Counted from the stretch's first letter, positions 34,370 through 43,198 are shown. The stretch: 64,000 nt of DNA from Paenibacillus sp. EZ-K15 (GCF_002573715.1 NZ_PDHM01000028.1:437651-501650); one strand, 5' to 3'. Numbers and translations are program-made. The notes: generated by a model from the sequence alone, not told the origin.

Positions 34370-34633
34370 ATGGCTAGAAGATCAAGGCGGCGCCGGAGTC
34401 CCGAAATGCAGCAGTTCATGACCGACGTCATGCGGGAGGAAGGCTATCAAGTAGACCCGCAGAGACAGCAGGACGTCAAATATGAGGTGGCCAAGTCACT
34501 TGGTGTTCCGCTGAAGCCGGGCGACAACAGAGATCTGACCACCGAGCAGGCCGGTAAAGTCGGCGGTGCGATTGGCGGTTCCATGGTCCGGGAGATGGTT
34601 CGTATGGCGCAAGAGAGCCTCAGCAAGCGTTAA
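34370..34633 (+). CDS. Alpha/beta-type small acid-soluble spore protein
   Basis: 87 residues. It shows the SASP blocks VKYEVAKSLGVPL (family KYEIAxExGV) and AGKVGGAIGGSMVREMV (family GxVGGxIxxxLV), with an Arg-rich N-terminus (ARRSRRRRSPEM) that is longer and more basic than the classical members. Such proteins coat DNA in the dormant spore. The start has AAGGAGG 9 nt upstream. Expression in the forespore under SigG is expected from the family; I did not identify the promoter. It is a direct sign that the organism sporulates. Confidence 0.88.
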   Translation: MARRSRRRRSPEMQQFMTDVMREEGYQVDPQRQQDVKYEVAKSLGVPLKPGDNRDLTTEQAGKVGGAIGGSMVREMVRMAQESLSKR

Positions 34634-34674
34634 AACTAACCTTGTTTCTTGGATTATGGTATTCCTTAAACAGC

Positions 34675-34721
34675 AAAAACAGCTCCATATCATAGATCCC
34701 TATGACGGTGGGGCTGTTTTT
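34675..34721 (+). terminator. Terminator after the SASP gene
   Basis: AAAAACAGC (34675-34683) / GCTGTTTTT (34713-34721), with an inner stem TCATAG/CTATGA. Confidence 0.82.
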
Positions 34722-34800
34722 GTAATGCCTGTATAATGATAACTAATATATGATGGCTTCGAAAATAAATTTCCTACGGTAAACCTGTCGTTGCCTAAAC

Positions 34801-35604
34801 CTATTCCCCCACCTTATCCCAAGGGGTCGGACGGTCATAATACGTATCGCACAATTTGAACTCGCTATCCTTAAAGAAGCAGCCGCGGTCCTCCATCGTA
34901 TCGCGTACGGTCATTCTCGCCAGCTCCATCATGTTGTGATCGAGACTGAGATGAGCAAGATATGTACGTTTGGTATCTCCCGTCAGCAGCTCGCTTAAGG
35001 CATCGCCTGCCGAATTATTCGATAAATGCCCCATGTCGCCGAGAATTCGGCGTTTGGTATTCCACGGATAGCGTCCCATCCGGAGCATCTCAATATCGTG
35101 ATTGGCTTCCAGGACCAGGACATCCGATCCATCCAGCGCTTTCTTCACCTTATCACTGACATAACCGAGGTCCGTAGCGACGCCCAGCTTCTCGTCGCCG
35201 TCATAGAAGCAATAACCGACCGGTGCCGCAGCGTCATGGGATATTTCAAACGGCTCCACCCGAAGCGTGCCAAAATCCTTGACCTCATGACTCTCCAGCA
35301 CAATCCGGTTCTCTTCCGCAATCTTGCCCAGCGACTTGCTCATCGCTTCCCACGTCTTCTCATTGGCATAGATCGGCAGATTGTATTTGCGTGCCACTGC
35401 GCCAAGCCCACGAATATGATCCGAATGCTCATGCGTGACCAGGATCCCGTCGATTTCTTCTCCCATCATTTCGCGTTCCTTCAACAGTTCATCGATGCGC
35501 CGTGCACTTAAGCCCGCATCAATCAGCAGTGTCGTATCCTCATTGCGGACAATGGTCGCATTGCCCGTTGAGCCGCTCGACAGCACGGAAAATGAAATCC
35601 CCAT
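34801..35604 (-). CDS. walJ: WalJ/YycJ metallo-beta-lactamase fold hydrolase
   Basis: 267 residues. Metal site VTHEHSDHIRGLG (HxHxDH), preceded by LIDAGLSARRIDELL, with a later metal-ligand Asp/His in GVATDLGYVSDKV and EANHDIEMLRMGRYPW. In B. subtilis the product of this gene is a 5'-3' nuclease-type enzyme affecting DNA repair and coordination of cell division. It is the last gene of the WalRK operon here, 8 nt beyond walI. AAAGGAG lies 10 nt before the ATG. Confidence 0.93.
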   Translation of the reverse strand: MGISFSVLSSGSTGNATIVRNEDTTLLIDAGLSARRIDELLKEREMMGEEIDGILVTHEHSDHIRGLGAVARKYNLPIYANEKTWEAMSKSLGKIAEENRIVLESHEVKDFGTLRVEPFEISHDAAAPVGYCFYDGDEKLGVATDLGYVSDKVKKALDGSDVLVLEANHDIEMLRMGRYPWNTKRRILGDMGHLSNNSAGDALSELLTGDTKRTYLAHLSLDHNMMELARMTVRDTMEDRGCFFKDSEFKLCDTYYDRPTPWDKVGE

Positions 35605-35611
35605 AGTCTTG

Positions 35612-36361
35612 TTACTCCTTTGTCGTATCGCTTTTTGGCGTCAGCACGTCCCCGCTGATGCCTTGTACATAGATCATCTCGCCATGATCCAATGTAAACC
35701 GCCAGGTTGGTGCTGCTAACTGATCCTCCGTATTAAACAACTGTCCATAATAGCCAAGCTGAATGTCCCTTACCGCCGAATCAGGCGGGATGAAATTACG
35801 TTCAATAAGTGTCTCCAATGCCTTCGATGCGGGCAGAACCTTCTGCTCCTCCATATCGCTGCTTGGCAGAATCTCAAACACGGGTACGCGAAACGCATAG
35901 ATCTTCTGGGATTCATGGATAAACTCCAATTCCACATTAAATAGGGGCCATTCCTTCTGCACCAACGGTCGAAATACGAAGATGTTCTCCTTATCCGATG
36001 GCTCATCATGGCGATAGTTCCCAAGATCCGCGATCTTGCCTTCCAGCGCATTCCGCAATTCCTTCTCATCGGCATAAATCAGCTTGGTATCCACCGGCTG
36101 CTCCAGCCCTACCGGCTCTCCCTGGGCTTCCGCGCTGTAGATATAATTAATCTTGGGCAACTGCGGCGTTTCTGTTGGAATCGGACTCAGCAATTGAATC
36201 CCATTTTTCTCCATCACCTGCTGGGTGCTCTCGGAAAGCGAGGTAAAATCCAGATTGGAGCCGAGCTGCTCGCGGTAATCCATCCAGAGCTGATAGCCCA
36301 GCACCAGATTCAGCAGCAAAAACGCGTAAATCAATACATTTTTGGCACGGCCCCAATCCAT
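35612..36361 (-). CDS. walI: WalI/YycI regulator of WalK
   Basis: 249 residues. An N-terminal membrane helix (residues ~6-24, NVLIYAFLLLNLVLGYQLW) and an extracytoplasmic YycI domain. With WalH it forms a membrane complex that modulates WalK (family knowledge). I start at ATG 36361, where AAGGAGG is 7 nt upstream, rather than at an in-frame ATG 39 nt earlier. It lies 39 bp after walH and 7 bp before walJ. Confidence 0.92.
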   Translation of the reverse strand: MDWGRAKNVLIYAFLLLNLVLGYQLWMDYREQLGSNLDFTSLSESTQQVMEKNGIQLLSPIPTETPQLPKINYIYSAEAQGEPVGLEQPVDTKLIYADEKELRNALEGKIADLGNYRHDEPSDKENIFVFRPLVQKEWPLFNVELEFIHESQKIYAFRVPVFEILPSSDMEEQKVLPASKALETLIERNFIPPDSAVRDIQLGYYGQLFNTEDQLAAPTWRFTLDHGEMIYVQGISGDVLTPKSDTTKE

Positions 36362-36400
36362 GATCATCCCTCCTTGTGATTCAATTACCATCTTCATCAT

Positions 36401-37681
36401 TTATTCGAGTGTGATAACTGACCCGTTCTGGAGCTCCAAGGCCCATACAGGCTTCAACAGCAGCCCTTCTCCGGTCCGCACCGGTAAATAGGCAGGATCC
36501 AGACCTATAACCATATTTTTCTCCTCGATATAAGGCTTCAGCTTCGCTTCCAAGGCCTCGCCCCCCGTCAGCTTCACCATCTGCTTCTTCAAGGCAGCAG
36601 ACTCAAGATATAAGAGCGAGCGCTCATACGAGGTTACCGTTCCCTGCTGTAAATCCAATTCCATGACGCCATACTGAAAGCCTGGTGTATTCAGGATCGG
36701 GAATCCGCCATAGTACTGCTGGAATTTCACCAGCGTTCGATCCTCGGATTCACCCGCCTTAGCCAGCCTGTACGTGCCATTCCAGCCCCCGTGCTGATTC
36801 ACGAAATCGATGGCCGACAGCACATCCTTGCCAGGGCTGCTCTCACCGGATGGCGGTGCAGCCGGATCGGTATAACTGATCCATTTCTGCCCCTGGTCCA
36901 CCTGCAGGCTCCGCTTACTGTCCGTATAAATCTCGGACCCGTCTTTTTCCCGGATGTTGCGGGTGATACTAGGGTCAAAGAACAGGCTTCGCTGCATCTG
37001 CTCTACCGTATATTCGCCAATCGGCAGTTCAATGCTGACCATATTCAGTTCCTTCTCCGGGGTATAATACCGGCCATTCACCATCTTATACGGTGTCCAG
37101 CTCAGCCCGAAGTCCACCAGTTGATCCACGTCCTGTACGGTCAAATCCGCCTGTGCAGCTTCATAAACGACATCGCCCTCCGTACTGAAAAACATCACAT
37201 GGATCTTCGCTTCGCCTTCCACGCTGTACAGCCATATTTTATTGATGCTCTCCCCTTCAAACAGGGAATCCGGAACGATCTGCATCACTCTCTGGAGCAG
37301 GGTAACCGGAATGCCCGAATCAAAGCTCAGCTCAATGCCCCGATTCTCGGAGCGAACCTTGGCCCAGTCGATGTTGCTGACCATCCTACGCTGAAAATTA
37401 TCAAAAGTCCGCCCTTTAAGCCGGTTATACACAAGATTGTAGAACGTATCGTTCGGATAGAACACCGTATGTTGGTCTTCGCCCAGATGAATAATCATCT
37501 TGTCGGGAAAGAGCAGATTCTCGGCCTTTTCCTCCGGGCCCATTTCCTCGGTTCGGATATAGGCGTTCTTGGATTGCACAACCGAATCACTGCCTGGAAA
37601 GCGGAAAATCAAAACGTAACTCTGCAGCAAACTGCCAACGACCAACACAACCAACAGAATGGTCTTTAATCGCTCCTTCAC
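36401..37681 (-). CDS. walH: WalH/YycH regulator of WalK
   Basis: 426 residues. One N-terminal membrane helix (about residues 6-25, LKTILLVVLVVGSLLQSYVL) followed by a large extracytoplasmic YycH domain with two similar lobes. It works with WalI to set WalK activity. Its ATG overlaps the walK stop by 4 nt, indicating coupled translation. A long open frame on the opposite strand is a coding shadow. Confidence 0.93.
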   Translation of the reverse strand: MKERLKTILLVVLVVGSLLQSYVLIFRFPGSDSVVQSKNAYIRTEEMGPEEKAENLLFPDKMIIHLGEDQHTVFYPNDTFYNLVYNRLKGRTFDNFQRRMVSNIDWAKVRSENRGIELSFDSGIPVTLLQRVMQIVPDSLFEGESINKIWLYSVEGEAKIHVMFFSTEGDVVYEAAQADLTVQDVDQLVDFGLSWTPYKMVNGRYYTPEKELNMVSIELPIGEYTVEQMQRSLFFDPSITRNIREKDGSEIYTDSKRSLQVDQGQKWISYTDPAAPPSGESSPGKDVLSAIDFVNQHGGWNGTYRLAKAGESEDRTLVKFQQYYGGFPILNTPGFQYGVMELDLQQGTVTSYERSLLYLESAALKKQMVKLTGGEALEAKLKPYIEEKNMVIGLDPAYLPVRTGEGLLLKPVWALELQNGSVITLE

Positions 37682-39507
37682 GTTAACGCCCTCCCCTCGT
37701 AATCCAGGGGCAAGGTGAAGGTCACCGTGGTGCCTTTCTCCAGCTCGGAATGAAGCGTAATAAAACCTCCATGTGCCCTGACAATTTCCCGGGCAATGGA
37801 TAAACCGAGGCCTGTTCCGCCTAAATTGCGCGTCCGAGCCTTATCTACCCGGTAGAATCGCTCGAAGATCCGGTCAAGATCCTTCTTCGGAATGCCGATC
37901 CCGGTATCCTTTACCGATAAGGACAGCATGCCTTCCTCCGTAATGCTTGCATCCATGGTGATAGTGCCTCCGTCTGGCGTATATTTAAGAGCATTAGATA
38001 TCAAGTTGTCGAGAACCTGATCAATGCCATCCCGGTCCAGCATAGCTGTCGATACGCCCGGTTTCACCTCAATAATGGTACGGATATGCTTTTGCTTCAT
38101 TTGAAAAGAGAAACGGTCCTCTACGTCCTCCAGCATCTCCACAATGTCCGTTGGCTCCTTATGCAGCGCAGCCTCCTTGGAATCAAGCCGTGACAGATGC
38201 AGCAGGTCCGTTACCAGCCGGATCATCCGGCCGGTCTCATTCTGAATGACGCCGACAAATCGCGGCCCCATCTGTTTATCCTCCAGCGCCCCATCCTCCA
38301 GCGCCTCGGTATAACTCTTGATGGTTGTCAGCGGCGTGCGCAGCTCATGGGATACATTCGCCACGAACTCCCGCCGGGATGCTTCCAATTTTTCTTGCTC
38401 TGTAACGTCTTGCAGCACCGCAATCGTACCGGTGATGCCGATCTCCCGCCGGTGAATCGGAGTAAAGGTCACACGCATCATGAACGGTTCGCTGCCCTCG
38501 TGCGGCACAATCTCCAGCAGTTTGGAATCATGACCTTCACTGAGCGCCAGCGCCTCCGACTCGGACTCCTCAAGACCCAGTAGGGACACAATATCGTGTC
38601 CTGCCAGCTCTTCCCCTTCCACGCCCAGCATTTCGCCGGCGCGCCGGTTCATTAGAATGACGCGTCCCGCTTCATCGGTTGCGATAACACCGTCGCTCAT
38701 ATTGGTCAGAATCGAAGCAAGCTTCTCTTTCTCTTCTTCGTTCTGCGAGAGGGCTTCGCGCAGACGGCTGGTCATATAGTTGAACGCCTGGCTGAGCTGG
38801 CCGATCTCATCGCTGCCGAACACTGGCGTTTTCTCGGTAAACCGGCCATCCGCGACAGCCCGGGCATGCTTGGTCAGCTCCTTGATCGGATGGGTAATCG
38901 TATGTGACAGGATTACGCCAAGCACCGCCGTCAAACCAAGGGCCAAGAGAATGCCCGATATAAAAATATTGTTGATCCGCTGCATCGTGCTGTACAGCTC
39001 GCTCATGCTGGCTACGATATAAATCGCACCAACGATTTTCTCGTTGTACATGACGGGCTTGGCCACCACTTTTTTGCGGATATTATCATCATCGATGATA
39101 TACTCTTCATTATCCTGTATTCCCTGCAAGGCCCGGCTGACAACCGTCTGCGTGTTCTTGGTGTTCACATAATCAGCGTGGGAGGGCAGCGAGGTCGTCA
39201 GTACCCGCCCGGTGGGATCCAGCACCTGGATCTCGGCTCCGTTCAAATTGAACAGATTGTTCACCATAATCCGCAGGCTGTCGATCGAATCCTCTTCCGA
39301 ATCATTCTCGCCGCCAAGGGTCTTAGCTGCCAGCACTGACATCAGCTCGGCGCGCTCCTGCAAATCCTTCGTGAAGTTGCTGGTCAGCGAGTTCTTCATC
39401 GCACTAACAAAATACACCCCGATCAGCTGCATCGCGATCAGAATGAGAAGGACATAGATGATGATGACCTTCGCCTGAATGGTGCGGAAGAAGGACAGCC
39501 ACTTCAT
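37678..39507 (-). CDS. walK: WalK sensor histidine kinase
   Basis: 609 residues. TM1 at about 14-34, an extracytoplasmic sensor of about 145 residues, TM2 at about 183-203, HAMP (HPIKELTKHARAVADGRFTE), a PAS domain (ILTNMSDGVIATDEAGRVIL), the DHp helix with the phosphorylated His in FVANVSHELRTPLTT, and an ATPase domain with N box (LISNALKYTPDGGTI), G1 (DTGIGIPKKDL) and G2 (GGTGLGLSI). It controls cell-wall metabolism with WalR. Domain order and length match the essential B. subtilis kinase. The walR stop and walK start overlap as TAATG. Confidence 0.97.
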   Translation of the reverse strand: MKWLSFFRTIQAKVIIIYVLLILIAMQLIGVYFVSAMKNSLTSNFTKDLQERAELMSVLAAKTLGGENDSEEDSIDSLRIMVNNLFNLNGAEIQVLDPTGRVLTTSLPSHADYVNTKNTQTVVSRALQGIQDNEEYIIDDDNIRKKVVAKPVMYNEKIVGAIYIVASMSELYSTMQRINNIFISGILLALGLTAVLGVILSHTITHPIKELTKHARAVADGRFTEKTPVFGSDEIGQLSQAFNYMTSRLREALSQNEEEKEKLASILTNMSDGVIATDEAGRVILMNRRAGEMLGVEGEELAGHDIVSLLGLEESESEALALSEGHDSKLLEIVPHEGSEPFMMRVTFTPIHRREIGITGTIAVLQDVTEQEKLEASRREFVANVSHELRTPLTTIKSYTEALEDGALEDKQMGPRFVGVIQNETGRMIRLVTDLLHLSRLDSKEAALHKEPTDIVEMLEDVEDRFSFQMKQKHIRTIIEVKPGVSTAMLDRDGIDQVLDNLISNALKYTPDGGTITMDASITEEGMLSLSVKDTGIGIPKKDLDRIFERFYRVDKARTRNLGGTGLGLSIAREIVRAHGGFITLHSELEKGTTVTFTLPLDYEGRALT

Positions 39508-40238
39508 TACAGGCCTCCGTTTTTAGCGCTGCGCATCAGGTAGCCTAGTCCGCGCCGAGTCAGGATATATTCCGGCTTGCTCGGATTCTCTTCAATCTTC
39601 TCGCGAAGTCGGCGAATCGTAACATCCACAGTCCGCACATCGCCAAAGTATTCAAAACCCCATACCGCCTGCAGCAAATGTTCACGAGTCATCACTTTGC
39701 CGGCATTACGGGCCAAATAATACACCAATTCATATTCGCGGTGCGTCAAATCGAGCGCTTCCCCGCTTTTGTATACCATGTACATATCGGTATCAATAAA
39801 CAGCTCAAACAGCCGCAGGCCTTGTCCGCCTGCACTTGTGCCGCCTGTGTTATCTGCTGAGTTGTCCGGCTTCTGCTGACGGCGCAGATGCGCCTTCACG
39901 CGTGCCAGTATTTCTCTGGTGCTGAACGGCTTCGTCACGTAATCATCTGCGCCAAGCTCAAGTCCAAGCACCTTGTCGATCTCCCCGTCCTTTGCCGTCA
40001 GCATGATAATCGGGATCTGCAGGTTCGCGGCACGTACCTCGCGGCACACATCCATTCCGTCTTTTCCGGGCAGCATCAAGTCAAGCAGCATTAAATCCGG
40101 CCGCTTCGTGAGTGCAATCTCTACCGCGCTAATGCCATCAAAAGCGCAGATGACCTCATAGCCCTCTTTTTCCAAGTTAAACTTTAAAATATCGGCGATG
40201 GGTTGTTCGTCATCCACCACCAGAATGGTTCCCTGCAT
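39507..40238 (-). CDS. walR: WalR response regulator
   Basis: 243 residues. Receiver domain with phosphoacceptor Asp in DLMLLDLMLPGKDGMDV, then a longer Gly/Ser/Asn-rich linker than usual (about residues 125-145, NSADNTGGTSAGGQG) and an OmpR winged helix (LDLTHREYELVYYLARNAGK, EYFGDVRTVDVTIRRLREK). Start at ATG 40238: GAGGTG is 9 nt upstream and the product then begins MQGTILVVDDEQPIADIL like other WalR proteins; a GTG 12 nt earlier is possible. A MITE-like element begins about 9 nt upstream of the ribosome site, so the walR leader is unusual. Confidence 0.97.
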   Translation of the reverse strand: MQGTILVVDDEQPIADILKFNLEKEGYEVICAFDGISAVEIALTKRPDLMLLDLMLPGKDGMDVCREVRAANLQIPIIMLTAKDGEIDKVLGLELGADDYVTKPFSTREILARVKAHLRRQQKPDNSADNTGGTSAGGQGLRLFELFIDTDMYMVYKSGEALDLTHREYELVYYLARNAGKVMTREHLLQAVWGFEYFGDVRTVDVTIRRLREKIEENPSKPEYILTRRGLGYLMRSAKNGGL

Positions 40239-40260
40239 TGTCCTGTTCACCTCATACCTT

Positions 40261-40453
40261 CACTTAAAGAGGATGTTCAAAAAGTCCCTCTTTGATCACG
40301 AAGCAGCACCAGTAGCCCACTCGACATCGAATCTTGAATTCAGCCGGGCTTTCCGGTGCTCACGTACCCAAAACGTACGCTCCGCTCCTCAATCCCTAGC
40401 TTCATCCAACCTTCTTGGTGCTGAAAGTTTGACTTTTTGAACTCACACTTAAA
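40261..40453. mobile_element. MITE-like element, copy 2, inserted in the walR leader, with 8-bp direct repeats
   Basis: A 177-bp non-coding element (40269-40445) flanked by the exact 8-bp direct repeat CACTTAAA (40261-40268 and 40446-40453). The ends are inverted: left ATGTTCAAAAAGTC, right (reverse complement) GAGTTCAAAAAGTC. The internal blocks are shared with copy 1, but the ~40-bp hairpin insertion of copy 1 is absent. It carries no ORF of note. It lies between the walR ribosome site and a TAAAAT -10-like box at 40467-40472. Confidence 0.75.
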
Positions 40454-40466
40454 CGGTCTTCCTCTC

Positions 40467-40472
40467 ATTTTA
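40467..40472 (-). promoter_or_regulatory. Possible walR -10 box upstream of the MITE
   Basis: On the minus strand TGGTAAAAT gives an extended -10 (TGnTAAAAT) just beyond the MITE's right-hand duplication. No good -35 is visible. If used, transcription starts at about 40460 and the walR leader includes the whole element. Confidence 0.35.
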
Positions 40473-40518
40473 CCACACCTGTCGCCGCTACACACCCACC
40501 GCTCCTAACCAGTTGACC

Positions 40519-40537
40519 CGATTTAGGGGGTGGTCAC
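40519..40537 (+). repeat. Dispersed 19-bp repeat, first copy
   Basis: CGATTTAGGGGGTGGTCAC; a second copy at 41156-41174 differs at 2 of 19 positions. Both lie in non-coding DNA on either side of the small membrane protein gene. The stretch 40473-40774 holds no gene. Confidence 0.6.
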
Positions 40538-40774
40538 TTTGACGATAAGCTCCAATGAATAACAGATCAGGCGTAAGAGAAGAGGATCCCCTTCGCTTTA
40601 TGGGTGCGCGGATTAAAATGATGAAGATCGTGCTCTTGTAAGAGCGTCTCCATAGTTGAAATTCATAACTTTTCTGGATTATGATGGAATCATCCTTCTT
40701 TAAGGGAGTTTCATCCGTTTTATTTAAGTTAAGAATGAGAGCTCAATCTATAAATATAGGAAGGAGTTATATGG

Positions 40775-41071
40775 ATGGAAAGTACAAATATAGTTACTCA
40801 TTTTAGACCCATATATATTCTGTTTATCCTCATTCTGATCATCTCATTGTTCATCATGATTTTTCGGAATCGCCATAAAATAATCAATGGTTTTACAATC
40901 GCAATAATTACCCTTATTAGTTTGGCAGTATCCGCTCATCTGACCTATCAAATAGGTTACCTTGCAGATGAATTAGGTACCAGCGGCGACGCTGTCTCCT
41001 TTATGATGTTTATTGTAGTAGTGATACTAACGTTGGTTAATCTCCTAGTCTACGCCTACAAAAGAGAATAA
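40775..41071 (+). CDS. Small membrane protein, three predicted helices
   Basis: 98 residues, mostly hydrophobic: helix 1 at about residues 13-31 (YILFILILIISLFIMIF), helix 2 at about 38-58 (FTIAIITLISLAVSAHL) and helix 3 at about 72-94 (FMMFIVVVILTLVNLLVY), ending AYKRE. GGAAGGAG lies 7-8 nt before the ATG, good for this organism. I do not recognise a family. It is a single gene with no co-directional neighbour. Confidence 0.75.
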   Translation: MESTNIVTHFRPIYILFILILIISLFIMIFRNRHKIINGFTIAIITLISLAVSAHLTYQIGYLADELGTSGDAVSFMMFIVVVILTLVNLLVYAYKRE

Positions 41072-41111
41072 TTCATATCGAGGGACACCGCTTGCTACAC
41101 CACTGCAGACT

Positions 41112-41333
41112 TATTTCCCGTTCTGTCCCACCCACACCGCCTCCCTACGGCCGCTCGATTTAGGGGGCGGCCACCAGCTTCGCAGCTTAGCCGGAATGTA
41201 CGGGGATGGAATCGACAGATAAGGGAAAATATCTTGGAAGACGCCTTTGGGAGTCCTTTGTCCCCTCATAAAATTCAATTCAGACAAAGGGCGGACAACA
41301 GCGGCTGGAAAGATATTTCCCGTTCTGTCCCAC
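41112..41333. repeat. 20-bp direct repeat pair in intergenic DNA
   Basis: TATTTCCCGTTCTGTCCCAC occurs at 41112-41131 and again at 41314-41333. The segment between includes the second 19-bp repeat (41156-41174). An 80-codon minus-strand frame here is low-complexity and unconvincing. Confidence 0.75.
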
Positions 41334-41359
41334 ATCCCCACTCCAACTGGCAAGACGCA

Positions 41360-41393
41360 AAGATGGCCGCCCCCGTTAAGGAGCGGCCATCTT
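41360..41393 (-). terminator. Terminator-like hairpin after the M23 peptidase gene
   Basis: Perfect 11-bp stem AAGATGGCCGC (41360-41370) / GCGGCCATCTT (41383-41393), 66 nt beyond the stop; the T tail is weak. Confidence 0.7.
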
Positions 41394-41458
41394 CACTATT
41401 ATGATATATGAACCAATAATGGCTTATGTCGCATTGGTTTACCTAGTATAACACAGAA

Positions 41459-43027
41459 CTACAGATAATTCATCGGATTTTGGGCAACTCCATTTTTTTG
41501 CACTTCGAAATGGAGATGAGTTCCAGTAGAACGGCCCGTATTGCCCATGACGCCCAGCTTGGAGCCTTGTCCAACGGATTGTCCGCTGCTCACGGAAATC
41601 CTGCTCATATGCCCGTATAGGGTGCGGTATCCATTGCCATGATCGACAATGACGACATTGCCGTAACCGCTCTGCTGTCCAGCGAAGACCACTGTTCCCG
41701 AGGCGGCTGCCATAATCGTGCTTCCGCCAACCATATCGACACCCTCATGGCTTCTGCCCCAGCGATGACCGTAGGCACTCGTAATGCGTGCCCCGCTGAC
41801 CGGCCATGCGAACATGCTGCCGTCGGATTTCTGGGTCACCGTTACTGCTTTTTTCTTAGGCGCCACCTTGGTGCCTTTGTACACAACTTCCGGCAGCGAT
41901 TCCTGAACCACCTGTTGACCCGTCCATTGCTTGGAGATAACCTTCCCGTTCTCTTTGGTCACGATGTAATCCACGGTTTTGACGCCATCCCGCCCGGGAC
42001 GAACGACCTTTCGTTTCCCAAGTGGAAGCTCGCTGCTCTTGCGGACGATCGTTTCCGGTTTGCTTGGCTGCTTCAACGACACCGTCTCCACCGTTCTTAC
42101 CGTCAGCGGCGCTTCCGGCTTCGTCACCTGCAGCTCGGCTCCGATCTGAACGTATTTCTCCTCCAGCCCCGGATTCAGGGCCATGACGTCAGCAGACTTC
42201 ATGCCGAAATGCTGTGCAATTGAGGAGATCGTATCCCCCTCTTTCACCGTGTACACCACGGGCTTGTCCTTCGTGCCCGTCAGCACCTTCACCGCTTCTT
42301 CCACGTCCAGCACCTTGTTCGGATCAGCCTTCGTGTTGGCCAGCGAGATTTTTTCTTTAATGTCAACCGATTGGAGCCCGCTTCCGTCACCACTCTTCTT
42401 GCCCGATGCCGATGCGGACGTCTTCGTGAAAGCGACCTTCTGCGTCTTCTCTTTCTGGGCAGCCGCCGGCGCGAACTTCAGCTTGGCTGCTTCGACGGCA
42501 GCTTTGGCCGTCTGCTGATCCTTCACGATCGCCACTGTCTTGCCGTTCACCTTCAGCTCCACGCCGCGGGCATATGCCTTCAGGATGTTATCCAGCTTAT
42601 GGAGTGTCTCCTCGCTGTTCACCTCTGGTTTATAGGAACGGTCGGCTTTGGTTGTAATGCCGTTGGTATTGAGCACCATAAGTACATCTGGGTACTCTTC
42701 CTGATATTCCTTCTGCTTCTCTTTAATCAGCTGGTTAAGCTGGGCATCATCTTGAATGGTACCGATTGCTTTTCCATCTACAAACACATGATAGAACGGA
42801 ATCGTATTCGCGTTCACATACGCTTTTCCGCCCGTATATATCGATCCTGCTATGAGCAATGCCCCTGCCGAAATCCAAATCCACCTGCGCGGTGAGTTCC
42901 ATCCCCGTTTTTGTGGATTCGACGGCTCCGAGCGCTCACGATTCGAGTTGTTGTTGTGGGCAGAATGATCGGCTGCTTGCTTACGCAAGAGGCTGTCTAT
43001 CCACCGTTTCCCCTTAGAACCTTTCAT
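41459..43027 (-). CDS. M23-family peptidoglycan endopeptidase with LysM and G5 domains
   Basis: 522 residues. A cytoplasmic basic N-terminus of about 50 residues, a membrane helix (about 52-70, WIWISAGALLIAGSIYTGG), a linker region, a LysM domain (YTVKEGDTISSIAQHFGMKS, about 265-310), a G5-type domain (about 315-385, VETVSLKQPSKPETIVRKSS) and a C-terminal M23 zinc peptidase (SAYGHRWGRSHEGVDMVGG with HxxxD, and THLHFEVQKNG with HxH). It should cut peptide cross-links in the wall. The start at 43027 has AAAGGAG 6 nt upstream. A perfect WalR box lies upstream, and walR itself is the next major gene downstream. Confidence 0.92.
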   Translation of the reverse strand: MKGSKGKRWIDSLLRKQAADHSAHNNNSNRERSEPSNPQKRGWNSPRRWIWISAGALLIAGSIYTGGKAYVNANTIPFYHVFVDGKAIGTIQDDAQLNQLIKEKQKEYQEEYPDVLMVLNTNGITTKADRSYKPEVNSEETLHKLDNILKAYARGVELKVNGKTVAIVKDQQTAKAAVEAAKLKFAPAAAQKEKTQKVAFTKTSASASGKKSGDGSGLQSVDIKEKISLANTKADPNKVLDVEEAVKVLTGTKDKPVVYTVKEGDTISSIAQHFGMKSADVMALNPGLEEKYVQIGAELQVTKPEAPLTVRTVETVSLKQPSKPETIVRKSSELPLGKRKVVRPGRDGVKTVDYIVTKENGKVISKQWTGQQVVQESLPEVVYKGTKVAPKKKAVTVTQKSDGSMFAWPVSGARITSAYGHRWGRSHEGVDMVGGSTIMAAASGTVVFAGQQSGYGNVVIVDHGNGYRTLYGHMSRISVSSGQSVGQGSKLGVMGNTGRSTGTHLHFEVQKNGVAQNPMNYL

Positions 43028-43153
43028 GTCTCTCTCCTTTAAGCCTTGTTCATATGTAAGAATCCATTCATCTGAACTTGCTGACTTAGCATTGAATGTG
43101 ACACAACCTGTCAAAAGGTATCAAAATTTTAACCTTTTCGATCTTCGTATACT

Positions 43154-43170
43154 TTAACATAGCCTTTACA
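43154..43170 (-). promoter_or_regulatory. WalR box upstream of the M23 peptidase
   Basis: On the minus strand TGTAAA-GGCTA-TGTTAA matches the established WalR consensus TGTWAH-N5-TGTWAH at all 12 defined positions. It lies about 127 nt upstream of the peptidase ATG, just past the terminator of the preceding gene. Confidence 0.8.
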
Positions 43171-43198
43171 ATCATTTCAAGTTTACGAAAACGGCGAT

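Noticed and set aside
36791..37669. A 292-codon open frame opposite walH
   Set aside because: Shadow of walH in another frame; no family pattern and no ribosome site.
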